Shown here one piece after another: positions 8,407-16,417 of a DNA stretch of 37,864 nucleotides. Source of the stretch: Draconibacterium sp. (GTDB lineage Bacteria; Bacteroidota; Bacteroidia; Bacteroidales; Prolixibacteraceae); assembly GCA_011620585.1 (NCBI GenBank), contig WOYV01000024.1:5150-43013 (forward strand), written 5' to 3'. The notes under the pieces were generated by a model. The model had not been told where the DNA came from. It did not search any database and was given only the letters and a program-made list of their open reading frames with translations. Positions within the stretch are counted from its first letter, which is position 1. The number at the start of each line of letters is the position of its first letter. A program made the translations under genes and the position numbers.

Positions 8407-9501
8407 TTAATCTTCGGCATCCAGAATTTCGGTTTGCATACGAACCGAATCTTCGTGGATGAGCTGGAACAGAATCTTTACAAAAGTATCGTCGAGATTC
8501 ATTTTTACACCCAGCTTCACGCGGTTCTCCATCAGCTGCGACCAGCGGCTTATTTGCAATGCGGTAACATTGTTCTCTTTTTTGTATTTCCCAATCTCCT
8601 TTACAATGTCAACCCTTGAAGAAAGGAGTTCGATCAGTTCGTTATCGAGTGCATCGATCCGGTTTCGCAGCATTTCCAGGCGGTTTTCGAAATCAGGGTT
8701 ATCTGCATTTTCGTGACGGATAACCAACTTGTCGAGTAGTTTTCCAAGATCAGAAGGAGTTAATTGCTGGGCGGCATCGCTGAGTGCACATGCGGGATCA
8801 ATGTGTGATTCGAGCATCAAACCTTCCATGCCCATATCAAAAGCTTTTTGTGAAATCTCATAAAGATATTCGCGTTTACCTGCAATGTGGCTCGGGTCGC
8901 AAATAATCGGCAGATTCGGCATCGTTCTGCGCAGTTCGATCACGGTTTGCCAGTTAGGATAGTTCCGATACTTGGTTTCGCGGAATGGTGTAAAACCACG
9001 ATGAATAGCCACAATATTGCGAATACCAGCCTGGTGGATCCGTTCGATGGCCCCCATCCAGAGTTGCACGTCGGGATTCACCGGGTTTTTGATCATTACC
9101 ACTGCGTCCGAACCTTTAAGCACATCGGCAATTTCCTGAACCACAAACGGGCTGGCTGTTGAGCGCGCTCCTATCCAGATTACATCCAAACCCGCTTTTA
9201 AAGCTTCTTCGGTATGTTGTGCATTTGCCACCTCGGTACCAACCGGCAAACCGGTTTCTTCTTTCACTTTTTGCAACCACGTCAAGCCGATCGAGCCCAC
9301 ACCTTCGAAAGAACCGGGACGGGTTCTTGGTTTCCATACTCCTCCACGATAAACAAAAACACGTTTATCTTTTGCCAGCAAACGGGCAGTATCCAATGCT
9401 TGATGTTCAGTTTCCAAACTACATGGCCCCGAGATCAGCAGCGGGTTATCGATCTTTGGCAACCAGGCTTTTATCGGATTAATGTCTAGCTTTAATGTCA
9501 T
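8407..9501 (-). CDS. Bifunctional DAHP synthase / chorismate mutase
   Basis: A 364-residue fusion that starts and branches aromatic synthesis. The N-terminal approx. 260 residues are a type I-beta DAHP synthase (PEP plus erythrose 4-phosphate), with SGPCSLE (24-30), RGGVWKPRTRP (52-62), GTEVAN (88-93), IKNPVN (137-142) and CDPSH (201-205, metal site). The C-terminal approx. 270-355 is an AroQ-type chorismate mutase helix bundle, MLRNRIDALDNELIELLSSR with KEIGKYK. The CM domain may both make prephenate and act as a feedback-sensing module. It lies only two bases after tyrA, so the enzyme's prephenate product feeds its operon partner. Expression probably depends on the Phe/Tyr leader upstream of tyrA. 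Confidence 0.93.
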   Translation of the reverse strand: MTLKLDINPIKAWLPKIDNPLLISGPCSLETEHQALDTARLLAKDKRVFVYRGGVWKPRTRPGSFEGVGSIGLTWLQKVKEETGLPVGTEVANAQHTEEALKAGLDVIWIGARSTASPFVVQEIADVLKGSDAVVMIKNPVNPDVQLWMGAIERIHQAGIRNIVAIHRGFTPFRETKYRNYPNWQTVIELRRTMPNLPIICDPSHIAGKREYLYEISQKAFDMGMEGLMLESHIDPACALSDAAQQLTPSDLGKLLDKLVIRHENADNPDFENRLEMLRNRIDALDNELIELLSSRVDIVKEIGKYKKENNVTALQISRWSQLMENRVKLGVKMNLDDTFVKILFQLIHEDSVRMQTEILDAED

Positions 9502-9503
9502 GA

Positions 9504-10400
9504 TTACTTTGTATAAAATTTTGTTATTGTTTCTTCATTTTTTACCAGGTGCGGATTTTCTCCTTCCAGGATCGCTCTTATTTTATTGGCATTTTCGATC
9601 AGGCCCCACAGCTTTTCATCGTCTTCGTCTTTCATACAATCCCTGAATTCTTTCAGGTGTTTTATGTAAGTGTTCAGCGCTTCAACAACATAAGAGCGAT
9701 TTTGTTGAAATATAGGGTGCCACATGGTGCCCGAACTTTTGGCTAAACGTACCGTTGAACGGAATCCACCGCTTGCCAAATCAAAAATTATGTTCCGGTC
9801 TTCCTTTACCTGCACTGCATTGGCCAATGCAAACGCAGCGGCGTGCGGAAGGTGCGATACAAACGCAGTACTGTGATCCTGCTCATCGGCGGTCATATAC
9901 GCGATATCCATTCCAAGGTTCTGAAACATCTTTTCGACAAGGGCAATGTGCTGCGGGCCAGAGTTTTCCTGATCGCAAACGATCGCCATTTTCCCGCGGA
10001 ACAAACCATCGAGCGCAGCAGTTGGCCCTGAGTTTTCGGTTCCTGACATTGGATGTGCAGGTACAAAGTTTTTTCTTCGTTTGTGATCAGCTACTGATGC
10101 GACCAGCATTTTTTTGGTCGATCCCATGTCGGTAACCGTGGTTCCGCCATCAATCAGGTCGAGTACTTTTGGCAAAATGATAAGTGTTTTATCCACCGGA
10201 ATGGCGATCAGCACCAAGTCGGTATTTTTTACGGCTTCTTCAAACGGAAGAACGCGGTCGACCAAACCCAGCTCAACAGCTTTCGCAGCATGATCTTCGT
10301 TGGTATCTACTCCGATCAGCTCGGTCGCAAAACCCGAGCTTCTAAGGTCTTTAGCCATTGATCCGCCAATTAATCCCAAACCAATAATTGTTACCTTCAT
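9504..10400 (-). CDS. tyrA: Prephenate dehydrogenase
   Basis: NAD(P)-dependent oxidative decarboxylation of prephenate to 4-hydroxyphenylpyruvate, the tyrosine branch. The 298-residue protein opens with the dinucleotide motif IIGLGLIGGS (5-14), then DMGSTK and AHPMSGTENSG (around residue 115), which carries the catalytic His. HSTAFVSHLPH follows in the helical dimerisation domain. It has no fused ACT or chorismate mutase domain; the mutase is on the next gene. First structural gene of a two-gene operon, preceded by a 140-base leader holding a Phe/Tyr-rich mini-ORF and a terminator whose T run ends 17 bases before the ATG. Confidence 0.93.
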   Translation of the reverse strand: MKVTIIGLGLIGGSMAKDLRSSGFATELIGVDTNEDHAAKAVELGLVDRVLPFEEAVKNTDLVLIAIPVDKTLIILPKVLDLIDGGTTVTDMGSTKKMLVASVADHKRRKNFVPAHPMSGTENSGPTAALDGLFRGKMAIVCDQENSGPQHIALVEKMFQNLGMDIAYMTADEQDHSTAFVSHLPHAAAFALANAVQVKEDRNIIFDLASGGFRSTVRLAKSSGTMWHPIFQQNRSYVVEALNTYIKHLKEFRDCMKDEDDEKLWGLIENANKIRAILEGENPHLVKNEETITKFYTK

Positions 10401-10417
10401 TTCGAGTTGTTTTTAAT

Positions 10418-10448
10418 AAAAAAGGCCCCGAATAATTTCGAGACCTTT
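10418..10448 (-). terminator. Attenuator terminator in the tyrA leader
   Basis: On the minus strand, arm AAAGGTCTCGA (10448-10438) pairs with TCGGGGCCTTT (10431-10421) through two G-T wobbles and a six-base loop. The T run reaches 10418. It stands between a Phe/Tyr-rich leader ORF and the tyrA ATG. An alternative partner for its 5' arm exists: TTC+GAGA at 10500-10493 (one bulged T) can pair with TCTCGAA at 10443-10437, which would act as an antiterminator. The hairpin is seen; the switching is inferred. Confidence 0.75.
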
Positions 10449-10478
10449 CTGTAACATATCTTTCACTTTAACAATATC

Positions 10479-10541
10479 CTACCTGATCCCGTTCTCAGAA
10501 CCATAATAAAAATAAAAATAGAAGTAGTTATTATTAAACAT
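10479..10541 (-). CDS. Phe/Tyr-rich leader peptide (attenuation)
   Basis: A 20-codon ORF (ATG at 10541, TAG at 10481-10479) upstream of tyrA. Residues 6-13 read YFYFYFYY, and in total four Phe and five Tyr codons occur in the first 13 codons, far above chance. It begins about 25 bases after the predicted transcription start and ends 30 bases before a terminator hairpin. That geometry is known from the trp, phe and his leaders of Proteobacteria. Expected role: when charged tRNA-Phe or tRNA-Tyr is scarce the ribosome stalls on the run, the antiterminator forms and tyrA plus the DAHP synthase gene are transcribed; otherwise transcription stops. The peptide itself probably has no function. Too short for usual gene finders. 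Confidence 0.8.
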   Translation of the reverse strand: MFNNNYFYFYFYYGSENGIR

Positions 10542-10566
10542 CTGTATCTGTTTTAATTTGTATCAG

Positions 10567-10574
10567 CAAATATA
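10567..10574 (-). promoter_or_regulatory. -7 box of the tyrA operon
   Basis: TATATTTG on the minus strand matches TAnnTTTG. It lies about 25 bases upstream of the leader-peptide ATG, which fits a short transcript leader. The -33 region is weak (ATGATAG in place of a clean TTG). Confidence 0.5.
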
Positions 10575-10641
10575 GAATTATATTTTAAAACTATCATTTC
10601 TTCCTGATTTTTGCTTCTGAATTTAAAATGAACGTAAATTT

Positions 10642-13113
10642 TTAGTTCCTGATCATTTTCTTCGAAAAAACCGGAATTCCGTCCTCACTTACCTTTACCA
10701 GGTATAATCCGCTGCTGGAATTTTGCAGATCAATGCTTTCTTTCAACAGGCTGGAATTTGACCGAACCAGTGAATAAATATTTCGCCCAAATGAGTCGTA
10801 AACATCGATACGAACATTGTGAAACGTTTTTGCGGCATTGATCTCTACTTCGAAACGACTGCTAAATGGGTTCGGATAAATATTGATTTCGCCTGCCGTT
10901 AAACTTACCGGTGATACTGCCATTGGTTTTTGTATCTGAAGGTTATCGATGGTCCAGCCCCAGCCGCTCGCATACGGATCGGAATACAAACGAAACCGAA
11001 TCAGAATCGTATCACCCACGCTAAAGTTTCCGGTTTGCAACAATGAGAATATTCGTGGGGCATACATTTCAGCGGTACCTTCTGCCTGTGATACCTGATC
11101 CACAATAGTTTCATTGTAAGCCTGGCTCCAAATTGTATTTCCTCCCGAATCGTATCCGTTGGTAAGTTCGTACCAGTTTTCACCAAAATCTTTACTCCCC
11201 TCAACAATCACAAAATCCCAAAAATCATCATCGCCGTACTTCGACAATAACTCTCCGGGTTCAACCAGCACTACTTCATCGAAAGCAATGTCACCATCCT
11301 GTTGCAAAACAATCGGGTATTTCAAAAACGTTGTGTAATTGAATTCAGTGTTGTCCTTGTTTGGACTGAGGTAAGGATGTGGACTGTGTAAAGAGCCGTT
11401 CACAAAATTAGCTCCGGTGTAAATATCGAAATCAGAAATCAGAAAATCGGGGCTGCTTTGGTTAAAATTGTTGGAATAATAACTCACCGGATCGAATATT
11501 TTCTCCACCCTGAAACTAAACGGACCCCCCGACGGTAAAACAGTTGAGTTCTTCGCTACCGAAGCATCAATGGCAGTAATGGTGTAAGTTATAATATCAC
11601 CGTCGTTTAAGCGATTTAAATTGAAGGGAAAAGTTCCTTGATAAGTTATTCCTGTCTTCAGGTTTAGTCCGAAAGCAGTTTGAGGAACATCGTTAATTGC
11701 ATAATTTACTGCTACTGTATCAATTCCCAGGTTATCATTCACTTTAGCCTCCATAACAAGTGGATCGCCTCTTAACAGAAAATAAGGAATTGCATCGTGT
11801 TCAATTACCGGCTTCTCAGTATCAGGACCAAAATGTACTGCGAGCAACCCGGACGGGGCGTTGTTGGGCGCTGTTCTGGTTCTGTTTTTTTGATCGCTTA
11901 CCGTTACATAATACTGAATATCCACCACTCCTGATGGTGGGTCAAGTGTAGCTGAAAAAACTCCGGGTTCTTCGGTGGCTTCCAGAAAAAAGGTATCTCT
12001 GCTGGTTTGAAAAGAATCAGTAGAATAAATCACCATCAATGAAGCAGTATCAATGGGATAATAACTATCAATTGTAGCCACAAAATCAACCGGTCCAAGG
12101 TCTTCGCGGTCTTTGGCCGGTGGAAATCGTAAAAACAGGTTGGTCCATCCAATATCTTCCATAATTCCCATGGTCAATGGGCCAGGGTCGTGAATGGCCT
12201 CAGCCATCCCAACTGCATGGGTCAGCAAAGAGTTGGCATCACCAAACGGATAAGTTGCATCGTTTAAATGATAAATACTCGACCCCTCATCGAAAGTGGA
12301 AGGTGCATACAAACGTGGCCGTTTGCCCAAATTGGATGCTTTGGCTACCGGGCTGTCGGCATACAAACTATTCGACTCCATTGCTTTTCCAAGCTGGGTA
12401 CTGGCATTCGCGTAAAATGAAGTATCTACTAAATTATTCCCCGAATACTGCTCTACCAATAAATCAAACGAAGCTGCCTCCCCGAATTCAGCGTATGCAT
12501 AAGCACCCACATCTCCATCCATAAAGAAAAAGCCGGTGAACCCTAATCCGTGGGTAATTTCGTGCAAAACTACCGATACAAAATCGTATTTATCATTGGG
12601 AGTATTTCCATCTGTCCCGTAATACCAGCTAATCTTACTGCTGAAATTGGCTGTAATATCGTATCTCGAATTTCCGTTGAGTTCCTTGCCAGTTATCTTT
12701 TCGGCGAGAGCTACAGCATAAAAACGATCTTCGAAAGGGGCATCTTCAAAATTACTGTAATAGGTTTCGGGGCCACAACTTGCCAGGGTATTTGTACCCA
12801 GGGTTGAACTCCAACCAGCGCTTGCCCTAATTGGGACAGGAGATTCGAGAATGCTTTCCCATATTCCGACGGCAAATTCAAATGCTGTTTTGGCTTGCGC
12901 CGGAAAGTTTGAACTGTAAGTTACAATAATATCACATTTGGGTTCACCCGATTTTAGAAAAAACTGTCGTGGCGGAGGAATAAACGACTTCTCCACTAGC
13001 CCGGAGGCATAACACACGGGAGCGTTCATTTTCAACTCCCGCATTTCTTTTTGCATTTGTGCGTTTGAAACTCCCCAAAAGCCAATCAAAGCCAGTAAAA
13101 ATCTTATTTTCAT
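10642..13113 (-). CDS. T9SS-exported HExxH metalloprotease-like protein
   Basis: An 823-residue secreted protein. The signal peptide ends near ...WGVSNA (18). A zinc-protease core has HEITHGLGF (His184, Glu185, His188), and around residues 280-330 lies a Met-turn-like region with AIHDPGP and GIMEDIGW. The third ligand of the classic metzincin signature (HExxHxxGxxH) is missing: Gly occupies that position, so a more distal residue such as the AIH histidine may serve. Beta-sandwich domains follow. INIYPNPFSSRFEVEI starts the type IX secretion C-terminal sorting domain, ending in GLYLVKVSEDG...KMIRN. It is a clear paralogue of the gene at 13389-15827: both share VALAEK, GKE(L/M)NG and GTDG blocks. 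A terminator separates the two, so it may have its own promoter, which I could not identify. Confidence 0.8.
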   Translation of the reverse strand: MKIRFLLALIGFWGVSNAQMQKEMRELKMNAPVCYASGLVEKSFIPPPRQFFLKSGEPKCDIIVTYSSNFPAQAKTAFEFAVGIWESILESPVPIRASAGWSSTLGTNTLASCGPETYYSNFEDAPFEDRFYAVALAEKITGKELNGNSRYDITANFSSKISWYYGTDGNTPNDKYDFVSVVLHEITHGLGFTGFFFMDGDVGAYAYAEFGEAASFDLLVEQYSGNNLVDTSFYANASTQLGKAMESNSLYADSPVAKASNLGKRPRLYAPSTFDEGSSIYHLNDATYPFGDANSLLTHAVGMAEAIHDPGPLTMGIMEDIGWTNLFLRFPPAKDREDLGPVDFVATIDSYYPIDTASLMVIYSTDSFQTSRDTFFLEATEEPGVFSATLDPPSGVVDIQYYVTVSDQKNRTRTAPNNAPSGLLAVHFGPDTEKPVIEHDAIPYFLLRGDPLVMEAKVNDNLGIDTVAVNYAINDVPQTAFGLNLKTGITYQGTFPFNLNRLNDGDIITYTITAIDASVAKNSTVLPSGGPFSFRVEKIFDPVSYYSNNFNQSSPDFLISDFDIYTGANFVNGSLHSPHPYLSPNKDNTEFNYTTFLKYPIVLQQDGDIAFDEVVLVEPGELLSKYGDDDFWDFVIVEGSKDFGENWYELTNGYDSGGNTIWSQAYNETIVDQVSQAEGTAEMYAPRIFSLLQTGNFSVGDTILIRFRLYSDPYASGWGWTIDNLQIQKPMAVSPVSLTAGEINIYPNPFSSRFEVEINAAKTFHNVRIDVYDSFGRNIYSLVRSNSSLLKESIDLQNSSSGLYLVKVSEDGIPVFSKKMIRN

Positions 13114-13210
13114 TATCCACCAAAAAGTGTTTCTATCTAAACTAAAAGGTGCACGAAAAAGTTCGAATTTGCGATAAAAAAACCAGGGTTCAAAAGAAAT
13201 CCACCGAGGG

Positions 13211-13240
13211 AAAAGAAAAATGCCGGAATAAATTCCGGCA
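13211..13240 (-). terminator. Intrinsic terminator after the micropeptide gene
   Basis: A perfect eight-pair hairpin TGCCGGAA/TTCCGGCA with a four-base loop (13221-13240) is followed on the minus strand by TTTTTCTTTT (13220-13211). It closes the transcript containing the 15827-13389 gene and the 37-residue ORF. Confidence 0.8.
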
Positions 13241-13271
13241 TCTCCTAATTTAAGGTTGTAATACCAATCAT

Positions 13272-13385
13272 CTAAAATGGTAACCTTTGCGCTTTTTCTT
13301 TCGATACCAGTTTATATAAAGTTACTGTAGAAGTAACAAATCCAATTAGTGCCATTACAAAGGCAACGATTAATAAACTTTCCAT
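13272..13385 (-). CDS. 37-residue single-pass membrane micropeptide
   Basis: ATG at 13385, stop TAG at 13274-13272. The peptide starts MESLLIVAFVMALIGFVTS, one hydrophobic segment long enough to span a membrane (about residues 4-24), and then has a basic tail (YKLVSKEKAQRLPF). The ATG lies three bases after the stop of the upstream T9SS protease-like gene, and a strong terminator follows 31 bases after its own stop, so it is placed like the last gene of a two-gene transcript. I recognise no family. It could modulate secretion or stability of its neighbour, or be an independent small membrane protein. Translation is inferred from position, start codon and composition only. Confidence 0.55.
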   Translation of the reverse strand: MESLLIVAFVMALIGFVTSTVTLYKLVSKEKAQRLPF

Positions 13386-13388
13386 AAC

Positions 13389-15827
13389 TTAATTTTTTAT
13401 TATTTTTTGATTGATTGTAAGTGAGTTATTATCGGTGATCGATGCCAGGTAAATACCAGGGGCAATATTTGGCAGATCAACCTTAATTTTCTGATCGTAG
13501 CTTGAGAAACGGGTTTCGCGGAAAACTGTTTTTCCGTACAGGTCGGTAACAACGATATCAAGATCAGCCCCGTTAGCTCCTACTCCGTCGACATAAATGC
13601 TACTTTGAAAAGGATTAGGATAAATCGAAACATTATCCTGAGCTATCATATCATCGGCAGCCGTAGTAACACTTTGTATCATCAGGTTGTCGATAGCCCA
13701 ACCCCAGCCGGTAACTTGTTGGTCGGAAGCCAGACGGAAACGGAATATTACTGTGTCTCCTTCTTTAAAAGGTGTGTTATTGGTTAAGTTAATGCTTTGT
13801 TTCAGGAAGAGGTTGTCGCTGCCGCTGGCTTCAGAAACCGAACTTTTCAAAGAGCTGTTAAAATGCGATGCCCAAAGTTCGTCAGCACCCGAGTCGTAAC
13901 CGGCAGTTACAGGCAACCAGCTTTGTCCGTTATCTTTACTTCCTTCAACAATTACGAAATCCCAGAATAATTCTTCGGTGTAAACGGTTCCTTTTTCACC
14001 CGGTTCAACCAAAACCACCTCATCGAAAGTCATCAATCCGTTTTCTTCAATAATGATCGGGTATTTCAACTGGGCAACCAGGTTATACTTTTCGTTTTCA
14101 ACGGTTGATTCGGGATAAGGAGTAAGTGTGTGTAAAATGCCACTTGAAAAACCTACCGGACGATCAACCTGAAAATCAGAAACTTCGAAATCCTCGTTGT
14201 AGCTGTCGAAATTACTGGCATAACCGCTTACGGGTTTCATGGTTTCACAAATATCCAGGCTGTAATATCCCGAAGCGGGAAGGTATCTTTTATTACCTCT
14301 TGCGGTATTGTCAACAGCTAACACACGGTATTCAACAGCATCGTTCCTGGTTAAGCCGGCAGGCAATTGTAATTGGCCGGTGTAAACATCACCACCCTGA
14401 AGATTTAATGAAACAGGCTCCTGATCTTTTCCGTTGATCCGATAAACAACACTGACCGATTCGATACCGACATTATCAGTTGCAATTGCTGACATGTCGA
14501 GTATCGGATGCGAAGTGGTCAGAATTTTAGATGGATTGTGTTTTAGGACCGGTGGATAATAATCCGGACCAATGCGAAAAGAATATTTTTTTTCAGGAGC
14601 ATTATCGGGGCAAGTGTAAACCATTTTGCTGGTAGTGCTGGCCGAGTAATAATACTGAACCAACCCTTTACTGATTGCCATTGGAACATTGCCTTCGAAT
14701 TTTTTGCTGCTTTTGTTATAGGTGAGTTTTACTTTCGTTGTGCTTGCAAAAATATCGGTAGAATAAGCGAAGAAAACTGAGGTGGTATCAACGTTCAATT
14801 CGCCGTTTACTTCAACAGAAACAGGAAGTTCGGTAACTGCATCTTCGAAGTCCTTAATCTGAGTACCATCAAAACTTAATGATTTCCAACCCAGGTCGGC
14901 TAAAATACCCAGGGTTTTATCACCGGGGTAATGAATAGCTTCGCCTTTAAAAATGTAAGGGCTCATTAGGGCGTTGGCATCACCTTTTTCAAAACCACTT
15001 TCGTTATAATGATATACACTTGAACCGTTGTTCCACGATTTTGGTGCGAAAATATTCTCGATTTTATTTCCATCGTTTCCTTTCAGGCTAAGCTCGCCTG
15101 ATTCGAGTGCTGATTTTAATTGTGCCGATGGCATTGAAAAATGATCGTGGTCGCAAACCTGCAAAGCATTTTGGTACACATACCAATCGTAAACACTTGG
15201 AAGATGGTTGGCATTGTTTAAATCACCGGTAGAACCGTCAACATCAAAAAAGCCGGAGAACCCCAGACCGTGAACCAACTCGTGAAGAGCAACGGTTACA
15301 AAATCGTATTCAGTGTCAGGGCCGCTTCCATCGGTTCCCAAATACCAGCTAATACCTTTATTAAAGGTACAAACGATATCTGCTTCCGAGCCGTTCATTT
15401 CTTTTCCGGCCAGTTTTTCAGCCAGGGCAACCGGGTAATAAACATCTGACAAATAAACCCCTGTAAAGTTTTTGTAAAAACTACTTGGTGTAGTACTGGC
15501 TAAAATGTTGGTCCCCATGGTTTCCCATTTTACCTGAACCGTGATCGGAACATCCGAAGACAACAGTCCTTCGTAAATGGATACTACATATAAAAATGCT
15601 GATTTGGCATTTTCAGGGAAGTTTACGAACTCAACCTGGAAATCTGATTTCAGGACTGTTCCTGATTTCAGGCTTGAATTCCGGGGTGCAATAAATGATT
15701 TTCTACTGTCTTCAGAAGCGATATTGATCGGAGCATTCACACTTGAAATACGATCCAGATCAGACTTCTGTGCCATGGTATTAAAAGCGTTAAACAACAC
15801 CAGGGCGATGGTTAATAAGCGTCTCAT
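13389..15827 (-). CDS. T9SS-exported HExxH metalloprotease-like protein, paralogue 2
   Basis: An 812-residue secreted protein with a signal peptide ending near ...FNTMAQ (20), the zinc motif HELVHGLGF (His182, Glu183, His186), a downstream LMSPYIFKGEAIHYPG block, beta-rich middle domains and a T9SS C-terminal sorting domain beginning VSIYPNPFQSSIYVDG and ending NQKIIKN. As in its paralogue, the third metzincin His is replaced by Gly (HGLGFSG), while the distal EAIHxPG histidine is conserved in both. The pair looks like a tandem duplication that has diverged considerably. Probable role: extracellular or surface proteolysis. The micropeptide gene follows three bases downstream. Confidence 0.8.
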   Translation of the reverse strand: MRRLLTIALVLFNAFNTMAQKSDLDRISSVNAPINIASEDSRKSFIAPRNSSLKSGTVLKSDFQVEFVNFPENAKSAFLYVVSIYEGLLSSDVPITVQVKWETMGTNILASTTPSSFYKNFTGVYLSDVYYPVALAEKLAGKEMNGSEADIVCTFNKGISWYLGTDGSGPDTEYDFVTVALHELVHGLGFSGFFDVDGSTGDLNNANHLPSVYDWYVYQNALQVCDHDHFSMPSAQLKSALESGELSLKGNDGNKIENIFAPKSWNNGSSVYHYNESGFEKGDANALMSPYIFKGEAIHYPGDKTLGILADLGWKSLSFDGTQIKDFEDAVTELPVSVEVNGELNVDTTSVFFAYSTDIFASTTKVKLTYNKSSKKFEGNVPMAISKGLVQYYYSASTTSKMVYTCPDNAPEKKYSFRIGPDYYPPVLKHNPSKILTTSHPILDMSAIATDNVGIESVSVVYRINGKDQEPVSLNLQGGDVYTGQLQLPAGLTRNDAVEYRVLAVDNTARGNKRYLPASGYYSLDICETMKPVSGYASNFDSYNEDFEVSDFQVDRPVGFSSGILHTLTPYPESTVENEKYNLVAQLKYPIIIEENGLMTFDEVVLVEPGEKGTVYTEELFWDFVIVEGSKDNGQSWLPVTAGYDSGADELWASHFNSSLKSSVSEASGSDNLFLKQSINLTNNTPFKEGDTVIFRFRLASDQQVTGWGWAIDNLMIQSVTTAADDMIAQDNVSIYPNPFQSSIYVDGVGANGADLDIVVTDLYGKTVFRETRFSSYDQKIKVDLPNIAPGIYLASITDNNSLTINQKIIKN

Positions 15828-16417
15828 TACAATTTAAATTAGGGTTTGTAAAATTGCCATGTCAAATTCTCAATAAGCGCAAAGGTCTTTCAACATGGTG
15901 GTGGGTTTCTACTTAGCGGCGTACCTGTTTTAACGGGTTTGTAAATTTTAAAACAGTGGGTTTGACACACGTTAGGTTAATTCCCTAAGACTAGATTCAA
16001 TAAACAAAGAACATTCAATTTAATGAAGAAAGCGACTTCTAAATATTTCTCTTGGGTTTGTATTATCTACATCACAAAGTTCTTTGTTCTTTGCAAAACA
16101 CTACAATTTTAATTGCTGAAAACACGGGCAGGATTTGCCCAAAGATGCGTCGGGTATATTGCTGATTAATCAGAAATTTTTCCCGATACGAGTCAGATAT
16201 TAGGATATTTTACTGATCGTTGTTCATAAATTTCCCAGAATTTTGATCAACATCAAAACACTGAAAGAATGAAATTGTGTAAGCGTAAAATTGAAAGCGC
16301 CAAGCAAAGAACGGTTTTATACTTATGGGTTTGTGTGGTAAATGTAGAAATTATTTTTATTTGTGCAAATTTTTTTCTTATGTTTATCTAAATAATTTTT
16401 TAAGCCCAGGATATTTT
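15828..16417. other. Divergent intergenic region with repeated GGGTTTG and dyads
   Basis: A 590-base region between divergently transcribed genes with no credible ORF beyond the 31-codon upstream extension of the GH32 frame. It holds five plus-strand copies of GGGTTTG (15842, 15935, 15958, 16054, 16327), three of them extended to GGGTTTGTA. A palindrome CTGATTAATCAG (16162-16173) is nested inside TCGGG (16150-16154) and CCCGA (16182-16186), and ACAAAG-TT-CTTTGT lies at 16074-16087. These are candidate operator or hairpin sites. No good TAnnTTTG box was found in either direction. Confidence 0.4.

Noticed and set aside
10413-10457. Second mini-ORF (14 codons) in the tyrA leader
   Set aside because: It runs through the terminator hairpin itself and lacks an aromatic run; the ORF at 10541-10479 fits attenuation geometry far better.
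16325-16417. Upstream in-frame ATG of the GH32 gene
   Set aside because: It would add a Cys- and aromatic-rich stretch before a normal signal peptide. The ATG at 16418 places the signal peptide first.
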